This document shows, in pieces, positions 34,145 to 43,082 of a DNA stretch of 64,000 nt. The notes under the pieces were generated by a model. It saw only the letters and a program-made list of their open reading frames with translations. It searched no databases and was not told the origin of the DNA. This stretch comes from an uncultured Bacteroidales bacterium. GTDB taxonomy: Bacteria > Bacteroidota > Bacteroidia > Bacteroidales > P3. The translations under genes and the position numbers were made by a program. The first letter of the stretch is position 1. Every line of letters starts with the position of its first letter. The stretch covers positions 1-64,000 of the forward strand of contig CAJOEN010000004.1 in the NCBI GenBank assembly GCA_905233475.1, in the 5' to 3' direction.

Positions 34145-35887
34145 TTAATTAATTAAACTCTTAAGCTTCTCAACAAGCATTTTTTTTCTCATTTCAATGA
34201 ATTGAGAAAAGTTGTCTAAACTCAAGTCCACATCTGGAATGAGATGATTGTCTAAAAAAATCTTTTTATCAGCGTTTTTCGTCTGTTCCTGTACCCAATC
34301 AATTAATGGCATCTTATTTTTAGACTCATTCTCATTTGCATCAAGCATCTGTAAATTCAGAATTGAATTATAAATACACCATCCGTATTTATCTTTGTCT
34401 TCTTGTTTGAGGTTGTCAAAAGATGCTGCAGGATGTAAATGATCTTGATGAAAATTGTTGTTTCGGTAATCTAAGTTTGGATAGAGCATAGCCAAAATTG
34501 GGAATGTGTATCGTTGGTCTTTTTGATTAGTAAGTAGCTCTTCAATAAAATCATCTCCTACGTCGGATATTTTTCTGATTTCAGTATTGATCTTTTCGGC
34601 AGGGAAAATGGAATACTTTGACTCAAAAAAATGTTTGTCAATGTCCAAAGTGAAAGCTCTTCTAGATTGCATTAGAACACTGTCTGCACTTGCACCGAAA
34701 ACCCGTCTTAAAAGAATTGAAAAAATCCATTTTCTAATCAGCAGACATTCTTCTTTGTTCGCTATTTTTTTATGATAATCCATAAATATATTATTGTGAT
34801 GCAGATAGTATAATATTGGCAGGGATGCGTTGTACGATGTCATTGTGAAATCTGTTAGTCCAAACGATTTCAAAAGGTCGAATAGGCTTAATATGGAATC
34901 TCTGATACTATTCCATTTTGTTTCAATCGTATTGATAAATTCTGTGTTGAAACTGGTAATAAAAGAACGAACATCTTTGTGATATAGGTATAAGAATGAT
35001 TTTAAAACAAAATCTTGGGATATATTAAAACCCTTGGCGCTAACACCCTCTAATAGTTTTTTTATTTCGCTTTTCAAATCAATATTTTTGCAATTTGCGA
35101 CAGCAATAGACATCAAAATGTCAGAGAAACTAAGTGCTGTTCCACCGGAATTGATACGTACAAAAATATTGACCGCTTTGTCTGGTCGCTGCTCATCTTC
35201 TTCGTAATAATTAATGTTTCGACCATTATATATTACGCTGTCCAGCCTTTTAAGTATTTTCTTTGAATCTCGTTCAATGTTATTATCTTCAATAAAATCA
35301 TCCAAATCATAGTTTGAGTCTGTATGAAGAGACATTATTCTCCCGACGCGGAACCATAGGCCGTCTTTATCCTTATATAAATCTTTCTCTTTCGAAACAT
35401 TTTTATCAATGAAAAGAAAAGCATACTCCTGCTCACTTGACCCATCTTGAGATTTTTGTGGCAATATATTCATATATAGGTGTCGCGTAGGGAAATTCTT
35501 TTCTGATAATTCCCACCTCTTCATATATCCCTTATATGCGTAACTTCCACACAAACCTATATAGAGAGCTGTTAGCCTTTGTTGACCATCGAGTACGGCA
35601 TGAAAATCATTAAGATGGTTTGTCGAAATATAGCCTCCCCACGTTTGATGATTTTGTATAAAATCTGTAAGAAATTTGCAGAATCTAAAATCTGTTTTAG
35701 TTTCACCTTTAACTCTCCAAAAAAGCATTGAACTAATAGGGTACCCTTTCATAAGAGAATTAAATAGTGTCTCTATTTGTAAAGGTGACCATACAAAATC
35801 ACGCTGAAAAGCGGGTAACAAATATTCATTTTTTCTAATATGCTCAATGGCTTCAGCTATTGATACAGGTGTTTGGAAATCAGCCAT
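34145..35887 (-). CDS. DUF262/GmrSD-like protein (putative defence nuclease)
   Basis: The 580-residue protein starts with the DUF262 pattern: LPAFQRDFVWSPLQIETLF, then VLDGQQRLTALYIG near residue 95 (the DGQQR nucleotide-site motif) and VRINSGGTALSFSDIL near 245. A DHLHP element (HQDHLHPAASF, near 490) suggests a C-terminal HNH-like part. GmrSD and BrxU proteins with these domains cleave modified phage DNA. It is a single gene with strongly AT-rich composition unlike the core genes, suggesting transfer. Confidence 0.8.
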   Translation of the reverse strand: MADFQTPVSIAEAIEHIRKNEYLLPAFQRDFVWSPLQIETLFNSLMKGYPISSMLFWRVKGETKTDFRFCKFLTDFIQNHQTWGGYISTNHLNDFHAVLDGQQRLTALYIGLCGSYAYKGYMKRWELSEKNFPTRHLYMNILPQKSQDGSSEQEYAFLFIDKNVSKEKDLYKDKDGLWFRVGRIMSLHTDSNYDLDDFIEDNNIERDSKKILKRLDSVIYNGRNINYYEEDEQRPDKAVNIFVRINSGGTALSFSDILMSIAVANCKNIDLKSEIKKLLEGVSAKGFNISQDFVLKSFLYLYHKDVRSFITSFNTEFINTIETKWNSIRDSILSLFDLLKSFGLTDFTMTSYNASLPILYYLHHNNIFMDYHKKIANKEECLLIRKWIFSILLRRVFGASADSVLMQSRRAFTLDIDKHFFESKYSIFPAEKINTEIRKISDVGDDFIEELLTNQKDQRYTFPILAMLYPNLDYRNNNFHQDHLHPAASFDNLKQEDKDKYGWCIYNSILNLQMLDANENESKNKMPLIDWVQEQTKNADKKIFLDNHLIPDVDLSLDNFSQFIEMRKKMLVEKLKSLIN

Positions 35888-36001
35888 AAGAATAATATTT
35901 AATGTTGTTTATTTGATATATTATTAAAATACAAATATACATTTTTTTCTGAAATTGAAAAAAGTAATCTATATAATCTTAATAATTATTAAATACAATC
36001 T

Positions 36002-37144
36002 TCAATGTCTCCAATCGTACTCTATTTCGAGTTTATCCAGAACGATGTATTTGATGTCGTCTTGTATAAAGTTGGGCGTGAATCGGGCCTTTAACAGCTC
36101 TTTTTCGAGGCCTTTTGTCGGGGGACACGCCAGAGCCCCATACACTCCGGAAAAGAAACCCCAGTTGCGATTCTTTACCAATAGGTCGTCACCAAAATCT
36201 GGGTCCAGGCCATAGAACACAGTCCCGAGCCGTTCGAATTTGGTGCAATCCGACATATATATGCAATGGTTGTCGAGTAGCAGGGCGTATTCACCACCTA
36301 TTTCGCCAACGGGCAGCACAAACGACTCGCCTCTGAAATAAGCTTTAACTATATCGCCGGTGTATATCGCATCGCCGCGAGTGTCCTGAAACGGCGTCTG
36401 CACTCCAGCAAAATGCACCCTTCGCACATATCCTTTGTTGGGACATTCGTCGTGGAACTCGTCGTACATGATATAATTGGCATTTTTGTCTTTCCATTTC
36501 TCGTCCTTGGAACTCACGTAGAATTCCCATGGAGTATGGAAAAAGAATCCGAATCCGAAACCTGTGTAGCCGAACTTGCCTTCTTCATCGACATAGCGTA
36601 TCCCAATTTTTGGATAACAGTTGGCCAAATCGGCGCCAATCTCGTATCGGTATTGACGGCTAAGCTCCAACAGTTTATCTTCGTTCAAAGCATAGTCTAT
36701 GGTAGGAGGCTCATTTAAATGCACTCCCCTCTGAGTTGCCATGTCGGCTATTATCAAAAACCATTCCAGCGGAAAAACGGCGTTGTTCACATTATATAAT
36801 TCGTAGAACAGCGGGGCTATCTGCTTGTCCGTAAAACCCGCGATGCCGCACCCCAGACGTGTTATGAGGAACCTGTTCATGGGATGTGCCTTCACATATT
36901 CCACAAACTCATCTACATAAGGCTTTATCTCTTTCACACTGTGAAACTTGGTGGGAATGGCATAGCATTGTCCCTGCGGACCGACACCCTGTCCATACAC
37001 AGCACCGAAATGTTGGCAGGCGAAACCGGCGGCGCCACCTCGGTGTCTGCCTTCGATATTGCTGCCAAAGACAAATATCTCGCAGCGTGTCAATTCCGTA
37101 ATCTTTTTGTTGGACAATTTACGTCCTCTATAGTTGGATGTCAT
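36002..37144 (-). CDS. Two-domain protein: A1S_2505/macro-like N-terminus and YopX-like C-terminus
   Basis: The N-terminal ~140 residues show IFVFGSNIEGRHRGGAAGFA, YGQGVGPQGQCYAIPTK and ITRLGCGIAGFTDKQIAPLF. These are the conserved blocks of a phage-associated (A1S_2505-type) family with macro-domain-like glycine motifs. The C-terminal region includes FQDTRGDAIYTGDIVKAYF and DNHCIYMSDCTKFERLGTVF, which resemble YopX phage proteins. The fusion suggests ADP-ribose or nucleotide-derivative binding linked to a phage-type module. It is the third gene after the WYL regulator. Function unknown. Confidence 0.65.
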   Translation of the reverse strand: MTSNYRGRKLSNKKITELTRCEIFVFGSNIEGRHRGGAAGFACQHFGAVYGQGVGPQGQCYAIPTKFHSVKEIKPYVDEFVEYVKAHPMNRFLITRLGCGIAGFTDKQIAPLFYELYNVNNAVFPLEWFLIIADMATQRGVHLNEPPTIDYALNEDKLLELSRQYRYEIGADLANCYPKIGIRYVDEEGKFGYTGFGFGFFFHTPWEFYVSSKDEKWKDKNANYIMYDEFHDECPNKGYVRRVHFAGVQTPFQDTRGDAIYTGDIVKAYFRGESFVLPVGEIGGEYALLLDNHCIYMSDCTKFERLGTVFYGLDPDFGDDLLVKNRNWGFFSGVYGALACPPTKGLEKELLKARFTPNFIQDDIKYIVLDKLEIEYDWRH

Positions 37145-37157
37145 AGTTCAATGCAGT

Positions 37158-37397
37158 TTAAAAGTTGTTGTATTCTTCTTTCGAGACGGGAAATCGCATC
37201 ATTATCGCCTCCCACCAGCAACTGTCTGTTACGTCCTCTTTCCAGTCGTAGGGCTGTTCCTCGCCGCCTCTTGTTTTTCTCCATACATCCCATCCGTAAG
37301 GCTTTTTCGGGACGGACCGGTACATATAGTTGCCACAAGCGGGGACAAGGAACATCTCTTCAGTAAAGAGCTTTTCAAAAAACAAATCGGCTATCAT
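37158..37397 (-). CDS. Small protein of unknown function in the HIRAN operon
   Basis: The 79-residue product has many aromatic residues (Trp, Tyr, Phe) and no recognised motif. Its start overlaps the stop of the HIRAN gene by 4 nt and it ends 13 bp before the macro-like gene, so it is translationally coupled in one operon. That tight packing is the main reason to accept it as a real gene. Confidence 0.6.
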   Translation of the reverse strand: MIADLFFEKLFTEEMFLVPACGNYMYRSVPKKPYGWDVWRKTRGGEEQPYDWKEDVTDSCWWEAIMMRFPVSKEEYNNF

Positions 37398-37771
37398 TTT
37401 GCTTGTTTTTTGTCGGTTTTGTTCTCCTTGTGCCGCATGATTTTTATCGTAAGCTGCACCTGCTGTTCGGGATGGGTTTCGGGGTCCAGCTTGGAGATAC
37501 GGCAGTCGAAAATGTCGTCCCAGCCCATCTCGAGAAAAGCGGCAAGCTTTTGGTTGTCGGTGCGTGGAATATAGCCGAGGAGATAGTCTTCGCCGTCGTG
37601 GTTGAATATTACCTGCACGGCGTATGGGTCGTGAGGGTTGGTAATTTCGCGTTCAAGACGTAGTTTGCTGCCAATGCGCAGGTAATCCCAAACAAGGTCT
37701 GCATCGTAGTATTTGCGTCCTGCAAGGTGGCAGTCCATGTAAAATGTGTTGTGTGCTTTCATAACGTTCAA
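37394..37771 (-). CDS. HIRAN-domain protein
   Basis: The 125-residue protein is essentially one HIRAN domain: YMDCHLAGRKYYDADLVWDY, then GSKLRLEREITNPHDPYAVQ and LLGYIPRTDNQKLAAFLEMG. HIRAN domains bind DNA 3' ends and occur in helicases such as HLTF and as stand-alone proteins near defence and phage genes. It is the first gene after the WYL regulator. ATG 37762 is an alternative start. Confidence 0.85.
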   Translation of the reverse strand: MNVMKAHNTFYMDCHLAGRKYYDADLVWDYLRIGSKLRLEREITNPHDPYAVQVIFNHDGEDYLLGYIPRTDNQKLAAFLEMGWDDIFDCRISKLDPETHPEQQVQLTIKIMRHKENKTDKKQAK

Positions 37772-37803
37772 TATTTTTTATGTTCAACTTTTATTTAACG
37801 TTA

Positions 37804-37811
37804 CAAAATTA
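37804..37811 (-). promoter_or_regulatory. Promoter -7 box of the HIRAN operon
   Basis: Minus-strand TAATTTTG lies 33 bp upstream of ATG 37771, next to an imperfect dyad around ACACTACGTGT (37812-37822) that could be an operator for the adjacent WYL regulator. Confidence 0.4.
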
Positions 37812-37854
37812 CACACTACGTGTACCAAAACGTGGCACACCTCGAAAATATTTT

Positions 37855-38745
37855 TTAATTTTCTGCTGCCTCGATATGCATCTGTTTGATTTTCTGCGCG
37901 ATACTTTCGGGCTTAAGAACCTTTACCCAGCGGCCGCGCGAGAGAATTTGGGCGATAAAATCGGATGTAGGACGCAGAAAAAGTTCAAAATCGACATACT
38001 CGCCGGCATCTTTTATCATTTTTTGCGAATGGTGTAGAGGCAGGTCGCGCAGGGCGTAGCGCTCGTTGCCGAAAGCACGCAGCACAACACGTTCCATAGG
38101 CACGCGGTCGTCGGTCATCACGCCGAAATACTGGCTAAAAAACGCCTGAGCGTCGAAGTCGTCGGGCAGCACGAACGTCTCCTCGGTGAGTTCGATGCTG
38201 CGTATGCGGTCGAACGAAAGTGTGACAAAACCTTTGTCCGAGTACCGGCAAAGCAGGTACCACCGGCGACGGAACAGTTTTATGCAGTATGGCTCCACCG
38301 TCCACACGGAGTCTGCGTCGGCCCCGTAGCGTCGGTAGGTTATGGCGATGCGTACGCTGCGGCGCATGGCGTCAACCACGGTGCGCAGGTGTTCGCCGTC
38401 GGAAGGGATGAGCTCCAGCAGTATGCGGTCGTGGAGTCCGCGGGCCTCGCTAACAATGTTGCTCACCGTCATGGTGCTGAGCATCCAGTTCTGCACGGAC
38501 TCGTCGCGCAGAGCGTCGGAGTTGTAGATGTAGTAGCGGTATTGCGAGTCGCAATCGATAATAATGCCGAAGATGTCCTCCACGGCGGCGCGGTGGCGGT
38601 TGAAAGTGCTTCGACTCAGCTCCACGCCCTCGCTCATATCGGTGCGTAGCCATCGTTCGTTGAGCTCTCGCAGGGTGAGCGCTCCGGCACGGCTTATGGT
38701 GTTCACAAGCCATACATATTCCTTGAATAATTCTGCTGCTTTCAT
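37855..38745 (-). CDS. WYL-domain transcriptional regulator
   Basis: The 296-residue protein has an N-terminal winged helix (LTLRELNERWLRTDMSEGVE, then LSRSTFNRHRAAVEDIFGI). A WYL domain follows around residues 130-215 (AITYRRYG, EPYCIKLFRRRWYLLCRYSD), then a C-terminal WCX-like domain. This layout matches CapW/BrxR-type repressors that control phage-defence operons and release DNA on sensing a ligand. It reads into the HIRAN operon 83 bp downstream. Minus-strand TAACTTTG at 38750-38757 is so close to the ATG that the mRNA is nearly leaderless. Confidence 0.8.
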   Translation of the reverse strand: MKAAELFKEYVWLVNTISRAGALTLRELNERWLRTDMSEGVELSRSTFNRHRAAVEDIFGIIIDCDSQYRYYIYNSDALRDESVQNWMLSTMTVSNIVSEARGLHDRILLELIPSDGEHLRTVVDAMRRSVRIAITYRRYGADADSVWTVEPYCIKLFRRRWYLLCRYSDKGFVTLSFDRIRSIELTEETFVLPDDFDAQAFFSQYFGVMTDDRVPMERVVLRAFGNERYALRDLPLHHSQKMIKDAGEYVDFELFLRPTSDFIAQILSRGRWVKVLKPESIAQKIKQMHIEAAEN

Positions 38746-38838
38746 GCTGCAAAGTTACGATTTTTTGTTTAATTGTCGGGTGTTTAATGTTTAATTGTTG
38801 GGTGTTTAATTGTTTAATTGTTTTTTGGGGTGTGCAGT

Positions 38839-38921
38839 TTTCTTTCCAAAGAAAAAAAATCGTCAAAAAAGTTTCTTTTCAAAGAAAAAAAAATATGCAA
38901 AAAAGTTTCTTTCTAAAGAAA
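38839..38921 (+). repeat. Three palindromic repeats at ~33-bp spacing upstream of an ATPase gene
   Basis: TTTCTTT-nn-AAAGAAA occurs at 38839-38854, 38872-38887 and 38906-38921 (spacing 33 and 34 bp), each followed by an A-run. The third abuts AATGTGTATCTTTG, the -7 box of the next gene (38930-38937). Repeated palindromes next to a promoter suggest repressor sites. The spacer on the other side (38766-38830) consists of GTTTAATTG-type words. Confidence 0.65.
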
Positions 38922-38962
38922 AAATGTGTATCTTTGCAGTTGCAAACTAAATATAAAATATT

Positions 38963-40159
38963 ATGCAAACGCTTGTAACTACTTATAATAGAATAGTTAA
39001 CGAAGTTAATGAAAGATTTGTTAGGTATCTGAGTCCGTCGATAGACTGGGACGAGAGGCTGATAGGAATCAAAGGATCGCGTGGTGTAGGCAAGACAACC
39101 ATGATACTACAGCATATCAAGGAGGCTTTCCCAGACAGGACACAGGCATTCTATGCTTCGTTGGACAATATCTGGTTCAGCATCCACACGCTTTCAGAGT
39201 TGGTGGAGTACCTCTACACCCACGGTGTAACGCACATTTTCCTCGACGAGGTGCACCGCTACCCTAACTGGATACGCGAGGTGAAGAACATCCATGACAG
39301 CTATCCCAAACTGCATATTGTATTTACAGGCTCGTCGCTGCTCGAGATAGACAACGCACAGGCCGATTTGTCGCGCAGACTGCGTATGTATCATCTTTAT
39401 GGACTGTCGTTCAGGGAGTATCTGCAACTGGCAGGGGTGGCAAACTTGCCGGTTATACCTCTGGAGAAATTATTGGCAAAACACGTGTCGCTTGCATCGG
39501 ATATTGCCTCGCAAATAAAGGTGCTGCCACATTTTGAGCAATATGTGCGGTGCGGTTATTATCCGTTCTTTGTCGAAACGGCTTCCGACGAAAGCTATAT
39601 GGAACGTTTACAGCATGTTATAACGACAATTATCGAGAACGACATCCCCGCGGTGGAGAGCGTGGAATACGACACTTTGCTCAAAACCAAGCGTCTGTTG
39701 ATGTATTTGGCTCAGATGGTGCCATTTACGTTGAATGTAAAATCCGTTTGCGAGAAAATATCGGTTACCCGTAACCAGCTTATCAAAATGATGACGCTTC
39801 TGGAAAGAGCCTCGCTGATACGTCAGCTGAGGTCCGACACCAAAAGCCTGAAGGCGGTAGGGAAGCCGGAAAAAATTCTTTTCGACAATCCTAATGTGAT
39901 GCATGCGTTGTGCAGTACTGTAGATGTGGGGACACAGCGGGAAACGTTTCTTTCCATGGCAATGGAACAGGCTCATCATTTGCTGCATCCCAGCCAAGGC
40001 GATCTGCTTGTAGATGGCAAATATCTTTTTGAAATTGGCGGCAAAAACAAAGGCTTTGGGCAGATACGCAATCTGGACGACAGTTTTGTGGTGTCCGACG
40101 ACATTGAAGTTGGATTCGGCAACAAAATTCCTTTGTGGTTGTTCGGTTTCCTGTATTGA
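38963..40159 (+). CDS. P-loop ATPase of the AAA_14/DUF4143 type (first of three)
   Basis: The 398-residue protein has Walker A GSRGVGKTTMILQH near residue 33, Walker B HIFLDEVHRYPNW near 90 and sensor VFTGSSLLEID. A winged helix (KISVTRNQLIKMMTLLERA) precedes a C-terminal domain with DGKYLFEIGGKNKGFG, a PD-(D/E)XK-like tail. These ATPases are very common in Bacteroidota, often in many copies, and their role is not established. A clear promoter (TATCTTTG, 38930-38937) makes the gene independent. Confidence 0.85.
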   Translation: MQTLVTTYNRIVNEVNERFVRYLSPSIDWDERLIGIKGSRGVGKTTMILQHIKEAFPDRTQAFYASLDNIWFSIHTLSELVEYLYTHGVTHIFLDEVHRYPNWIREVKNIHDSYPKLHIVFTGSSLLEIDNAQADLSRRLRMYHLYGLSFREYLQLAGVANLPVIPLEKLLAKHVSLASDIASQIKVLPHFEQYVRCGYYPFFVETASDESYMERLQHVITTIIENDIPAVESVEYDTLLKTKRLLMYLAQMVPFTLNVKSVCEKISVTRNQLIKMMTLLERASLIRQLRSDTKSLKAVGKPEKILFDNPNVMHALCSTVDVGTQRETFLSMAMEQAHHLLHPSQGDLLVDGKYLFEIGGKNKGFGQIRNLDDSFVVSDDIEVGFGNKIPLWLFGFLY

Positions 40160-40246
40160 TGAGAACTTTTTTTTTCTGTTTTTGTGTCAAAATTATTAAA
40201 ATATTGATTATTAATAGTTTAATAAAATGTATCGAATAAAAAAGTG

Positions 40247-40306
40247 GCGATAGTGCTTCCGTTTTGGCAAAAAAAATGCAGTTTCGGAAGTGGTATCGCG
40301 ATTTTT
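40247..40306 (+). terminator. Imperfect 15-bp inverted repeat with T-run between two ATPase genes
   Basis: GCGATAGTGCTTCCG (40247-40261) faces CGGAAGTGGTATCGC (40285-40299) with three mismatches in the middle, followed by GATTTTTTT. It could end the transcript of the upstream ATPase. The -7 box of the next gene (TATCTTTG, 40310-40317) starts 11 bp after it, so it could also be an operator. Confidence 0.6.
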
Positions 40307-40343
40307 TTGTATCTTTGCAGTCGGAAAAAAACACAAAAAAGAT

Positions 40344-41798
40344 ATGGAATACAATCCAAAAATCATCGGACGCAGGCACGAACAAGACCTTATTGCAGAA
40401 TACTGCGAGACATCGAAAGCCGAACTGGTGGCTATATATGGACGTCGGCGTGTTGGAAAGACATTTCTTGTAAGGCAATACTTCGACGGCAAGTTCGATT
40501 TTAGTTTCACTGGCTCGTTTGAAACTCCACGCAGTGCACAGCTGACACTTTTTAAAAATGAACTCGAAGGGTACTCCAAGCAAAAAAGGCCAAAACCAAA
40601 GGACTGGAATGAGGCTTTTGCACAATTGCGAGAGTACCTGTCCTCACTTAAAAAAGACCGTATCATTGTCTTTATTGATGAACTTCCGTGGCTCGACACG
40701 CCAAAGTCGGGATTTCTGTCCGCTTTCAGCTATTTTTGGAATAACTGGGCTTCTTCGGTGGAAGGTATGAAATTGTTCGTTTGCGGTTCCGCAACCACAT
40801 GGATGCTGTCGAAATTTATTGGCGACAGGGGTGGTATGCACGGAAGGGTGAACCGCCAAATTTACTTGCGTCCGTTCACGCTTTACGAGACAGAACTTTT
40901 CCTGCGTAGCAAAAAAATAGACTGGGACAGATACCAGATAGCGGAAGCATACATGACTGTGGGAGGCATACCGTATTATCTTGATATGTTGGAAGATAAT
41001 ATGTCGTTGAATGAAAATATCGACCACCTTTTTTTTGAAGAAGGTGCAACACTACGTGCCGAATACGACTTTATTTTCCGTTCTCTGTTCAAAAACTCTA
41101 AAGTGTACCGCTCTGTGGTTGAATTGCTGGCTACGAAACGGCATGGCATGACCCGCAATGACATACAGACAGCCTTGAAAATGGATGACGGCGGACAACT
41201 GACAGAAGTCCTCGAAAATCTGTGCAAATGTGATTTTGTAAGGCGTTATTCCGCATTTGGCAAAAAAGAACAAGGGCAGATATTCCAGCTGATAGACCTT
41301 TTCTCGCTTTTTCATCAGCAGTTTGTGGAGAAAGCCAATGGCCAGGACGCTCGTTTCTGGAGCAATATGCAGGACAATCCTCGTAGGCAGGCTTGGCAGG
41401 GATATGCCTTCGAGCAGGTGTGTCTGCACCATGTAAATCAGATCAAGCAACGACTGGGGATACTTGGAGTGTTGAGCGATGTGTGCTCTTGGGCTTGCAA
41501 AGCGTTTACCGACAAAAACGGAACCGAGCACAAAGGCACACAGATAGACCTTGTTATAGACCGGCGTGATGACACGGTAAACCTATGCGAAGCTAAGTTT
41601 TCGGTGGAGCCATATCCAATCACAGAGGACTATGCCGAACGTCTGAACTCGCGCAGGGAAACCTTCCGTGCAGTAACGGGCACACGCAAGTCGCTGCACA
41701 CTACGCTTATAACCACTTTTGGAATTAAGCGGAACAAATACTCCCACGTAGTACAGCGGGAGATAACCATGGATGATTTGTTCAACGACGTCGTATAA
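40344..41798 (+). CDS. P-loop ATPase of the COG1672/DUF234 type (second of three)
   Basis: The 484-residue protein has Walker A AIYGRRRVGKTFLVRQYF near residue 29, Walker B RIIVFIDELPWLDT near 110 and sensor KLFVCGSATTWMLSK. A winged helix follows near 270, and a C-terminal nuclease-like DUF234 domain carries KGTQIDLVIDRRDD and NLCEAKFSVEPY, the D...ExK pattern. ATG 40344 lies 26 bp after the -7 box; an upstream in-frame start at 40290 precedes the promoter and is rejected. Confidence 0.85.
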   Translation: MEYNPKIIGRRHEQDLIAEYCETSKAELVAIYGRRRVGKTFLVRQYFDGKFDFSFTGSFETPRSAQLTLFKNELEGYSKQKRPKPKDWNEAFAQLREYLSSLKKDRIIVFIDELPWLDTPKSGFLSAFSYFWNNWASSVEGMKLFVCGSATTWMLSKFIGDRGGMHGRVNRQIYLRPFTLYETELFLRSKKIDWDRYQIAEAYMTVGGIPYYLDMLEDNMSLNENIDHLFFEEGATLRAEYDFIFRSLFKNSKVYRSVVELLATKRHGMTRNDIQTALKMDDGGQLTEVLENLCKCDFVRRYSAFGKKEQGQIFQLIDLFSLFHQQFVEKANGQDARFWSNMQDNPRRQAWQGYAFEQVCLHHVNQIKQRLGILGVLSDVCSWACKAFTDKNGTEHKGTQIDLVIDRRDDTVNLCEAKFSVEPYPITEDYAERLNSRRETFRAVTGTRKSLHTTLITTFGIKRNKYSHVVQREITMDDLFNDVV

Positions 41799-41927
41799 AA
41801 TAACGTAAGCATAATTGCTTTTGGCACTATTGAAAAAAAACGGCGAAATTCAATAAATTGAAAAAAAATGTGTATTTTTGTCGTGTGAAATTAGTCATTT
41901 TCATCAATACGTTATGAACTAATACCC

Positions 41928-42863
41928 ATGGGACAAAGAAAATTCCGCAAAAACAGGCGTGTTATTAGAAGGCAATTGCGCAAAGCCATCTTCGGATATC
42001 CCTCAACGATAGCGGGAGCACTGGTAACGTTGGTTGCGTTCTACACTTTGTGGATGTTGATACTTTTTTGTGCTGATGATCGTTCCACCTACAAGTGGAT
42101 AATACACGAATTGGAAACGGGAGACTATGCCATAGCGAAGATTGAAGCCTATCGCGACAGTAACGACGGCAGACTACCAGAAACTCTCGAAATTGTTGGA
42201 TTTCGAAAAACATTTGATAATATATATTGGGCTCCATTTTTCATTCATGGTTACGGCTACGGAATTGAATACATCAAACTTAACGACACCTCTTATTTCG
42301 TTGGTTTTCAAGCACCGATGATTGGTAAAGGTCAATACTTGTCGTCCGAAAAAGAATGGCGTATTGCAATGTACGAATACTATGATACCTTTCTTTACGA
42401 AGGTCCGGATATGGCCTCGATGTATCTGTATGAATATGAGTTGAACGAGCCATTAAGTGATTTGTTGTGCAAATTCGTTGGCAAAAAAAGCCGGGATCAG
42501 CAGTATTTGCTGACATTGTTTACATACGACACGGTGGTGCGATATCGTTTCACAAACGATTCTGTCCGCAAGACTTACAACGCTGTTTTTCAGACCTTCG
42601 AGGCAAGCCAATATAATGCTCCAGAACTTTTCAGCGAGATAGATGGTTATACCATATTGAATGGTCATATCTGCTTTATTACCAACAAACCATGGCACTG
42701 GTACGGCTTTCGCAGATTGGTGGAACGTAATTTTGAAAAAGGACGGCTGTTTACTTTTCCCAAATACGAGCCGTGCGTTGGGGGCGAACAATACTGGCTT
42801 CTCGATTTGGAGTCATTTCCCACCCCAAAGGCGACATTTCAAGGTTACTATAATGAAGAATAA
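41928..42863 (+). CDS. Single-span membrane protein of unknown function
   Basis: The 311-residue protein has a basic N-terminus, one membrane helix (TIAGALVTLVAFYTLWMLIL, about 26-46) and a large, aromatic-rich soluble domain that by the positive-inside rule lies outside the cytoplasm. I recognise no family. It has its own promoter (TATTTTTG, 41873-41880) and sits between two ATPase genes. A bias to Tyr and Phe in the outer domain may point to ligand or glycan binding, which is only a guess. Confidence 0.65.
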   Translation: MGQRKFRKNRRVIRRQLRKAIFGYPSTIAGALVTLVAFYTLWMLILFCADDRSTYKWIIHELETGDYAIAKIEAYRDSNDGRLPETLEIVGFRKTFDNIYWAPFFIHGYGYGIEYIKLNDTSYFVGFQAPMIGKGQYLSSEKEWRIAMYEYYDTFLYEGPDMASMYLYEYELNEPLSDLLCKFVGKKSRDQQYLLTLFTYDTVVRYRFTNDSVRKTYNAVFQTFEASQYNAPELFSEIDGYTILNGHICFITNKPWHWYGFRRLVERNFEKGRLFTFPKYEPCVGGEQYWLLDLESFPTPKATFQGYYNEE

Positions 42864-42902
42864 AGCATTGAATTTCTTGACGTAGCATAATCGCAATTTT
42901 CT

Positions 42903-42948
42903 TACCTCTTCACAAACACCTGCGAGTGGTGGCGGCCGTCGCCGGTGG
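42903..42948 (-). repeat. Left copy of a 46-bp exact direct repeat
   Basis: All 46 bases equal 44543-44588, which encode the last residues and stop of the secreted nuclease (GDGRHHSQVFVKR). Here the fragment has no gene attached: it is a stranded 3' end. With the other copy it brackets the third ATPase gene. The remaining spacer 42949-43082 shows nothing else recognisable. Confidence 0.85.
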
Positions 42949-43082
42949 TTGAACATGTCGAAAACACTGGCAAGAAAGCCTCTCGAAACTTTTTTACCCA
43001 TTTTTATTTGATATAAAGCAAATAATTTTGTATTGAAAATCACTTACTTACGGAAAATTTTATAAAAATTTTGTCGTATTTT

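Noticed and set aside
42813-43043. 76-codon open frame on the minus strand
   Set aside because: It is formed by the stranded 46-bp repeat read in the wrong frame and overlaps the end of the plus-strand membrane-protein gene.
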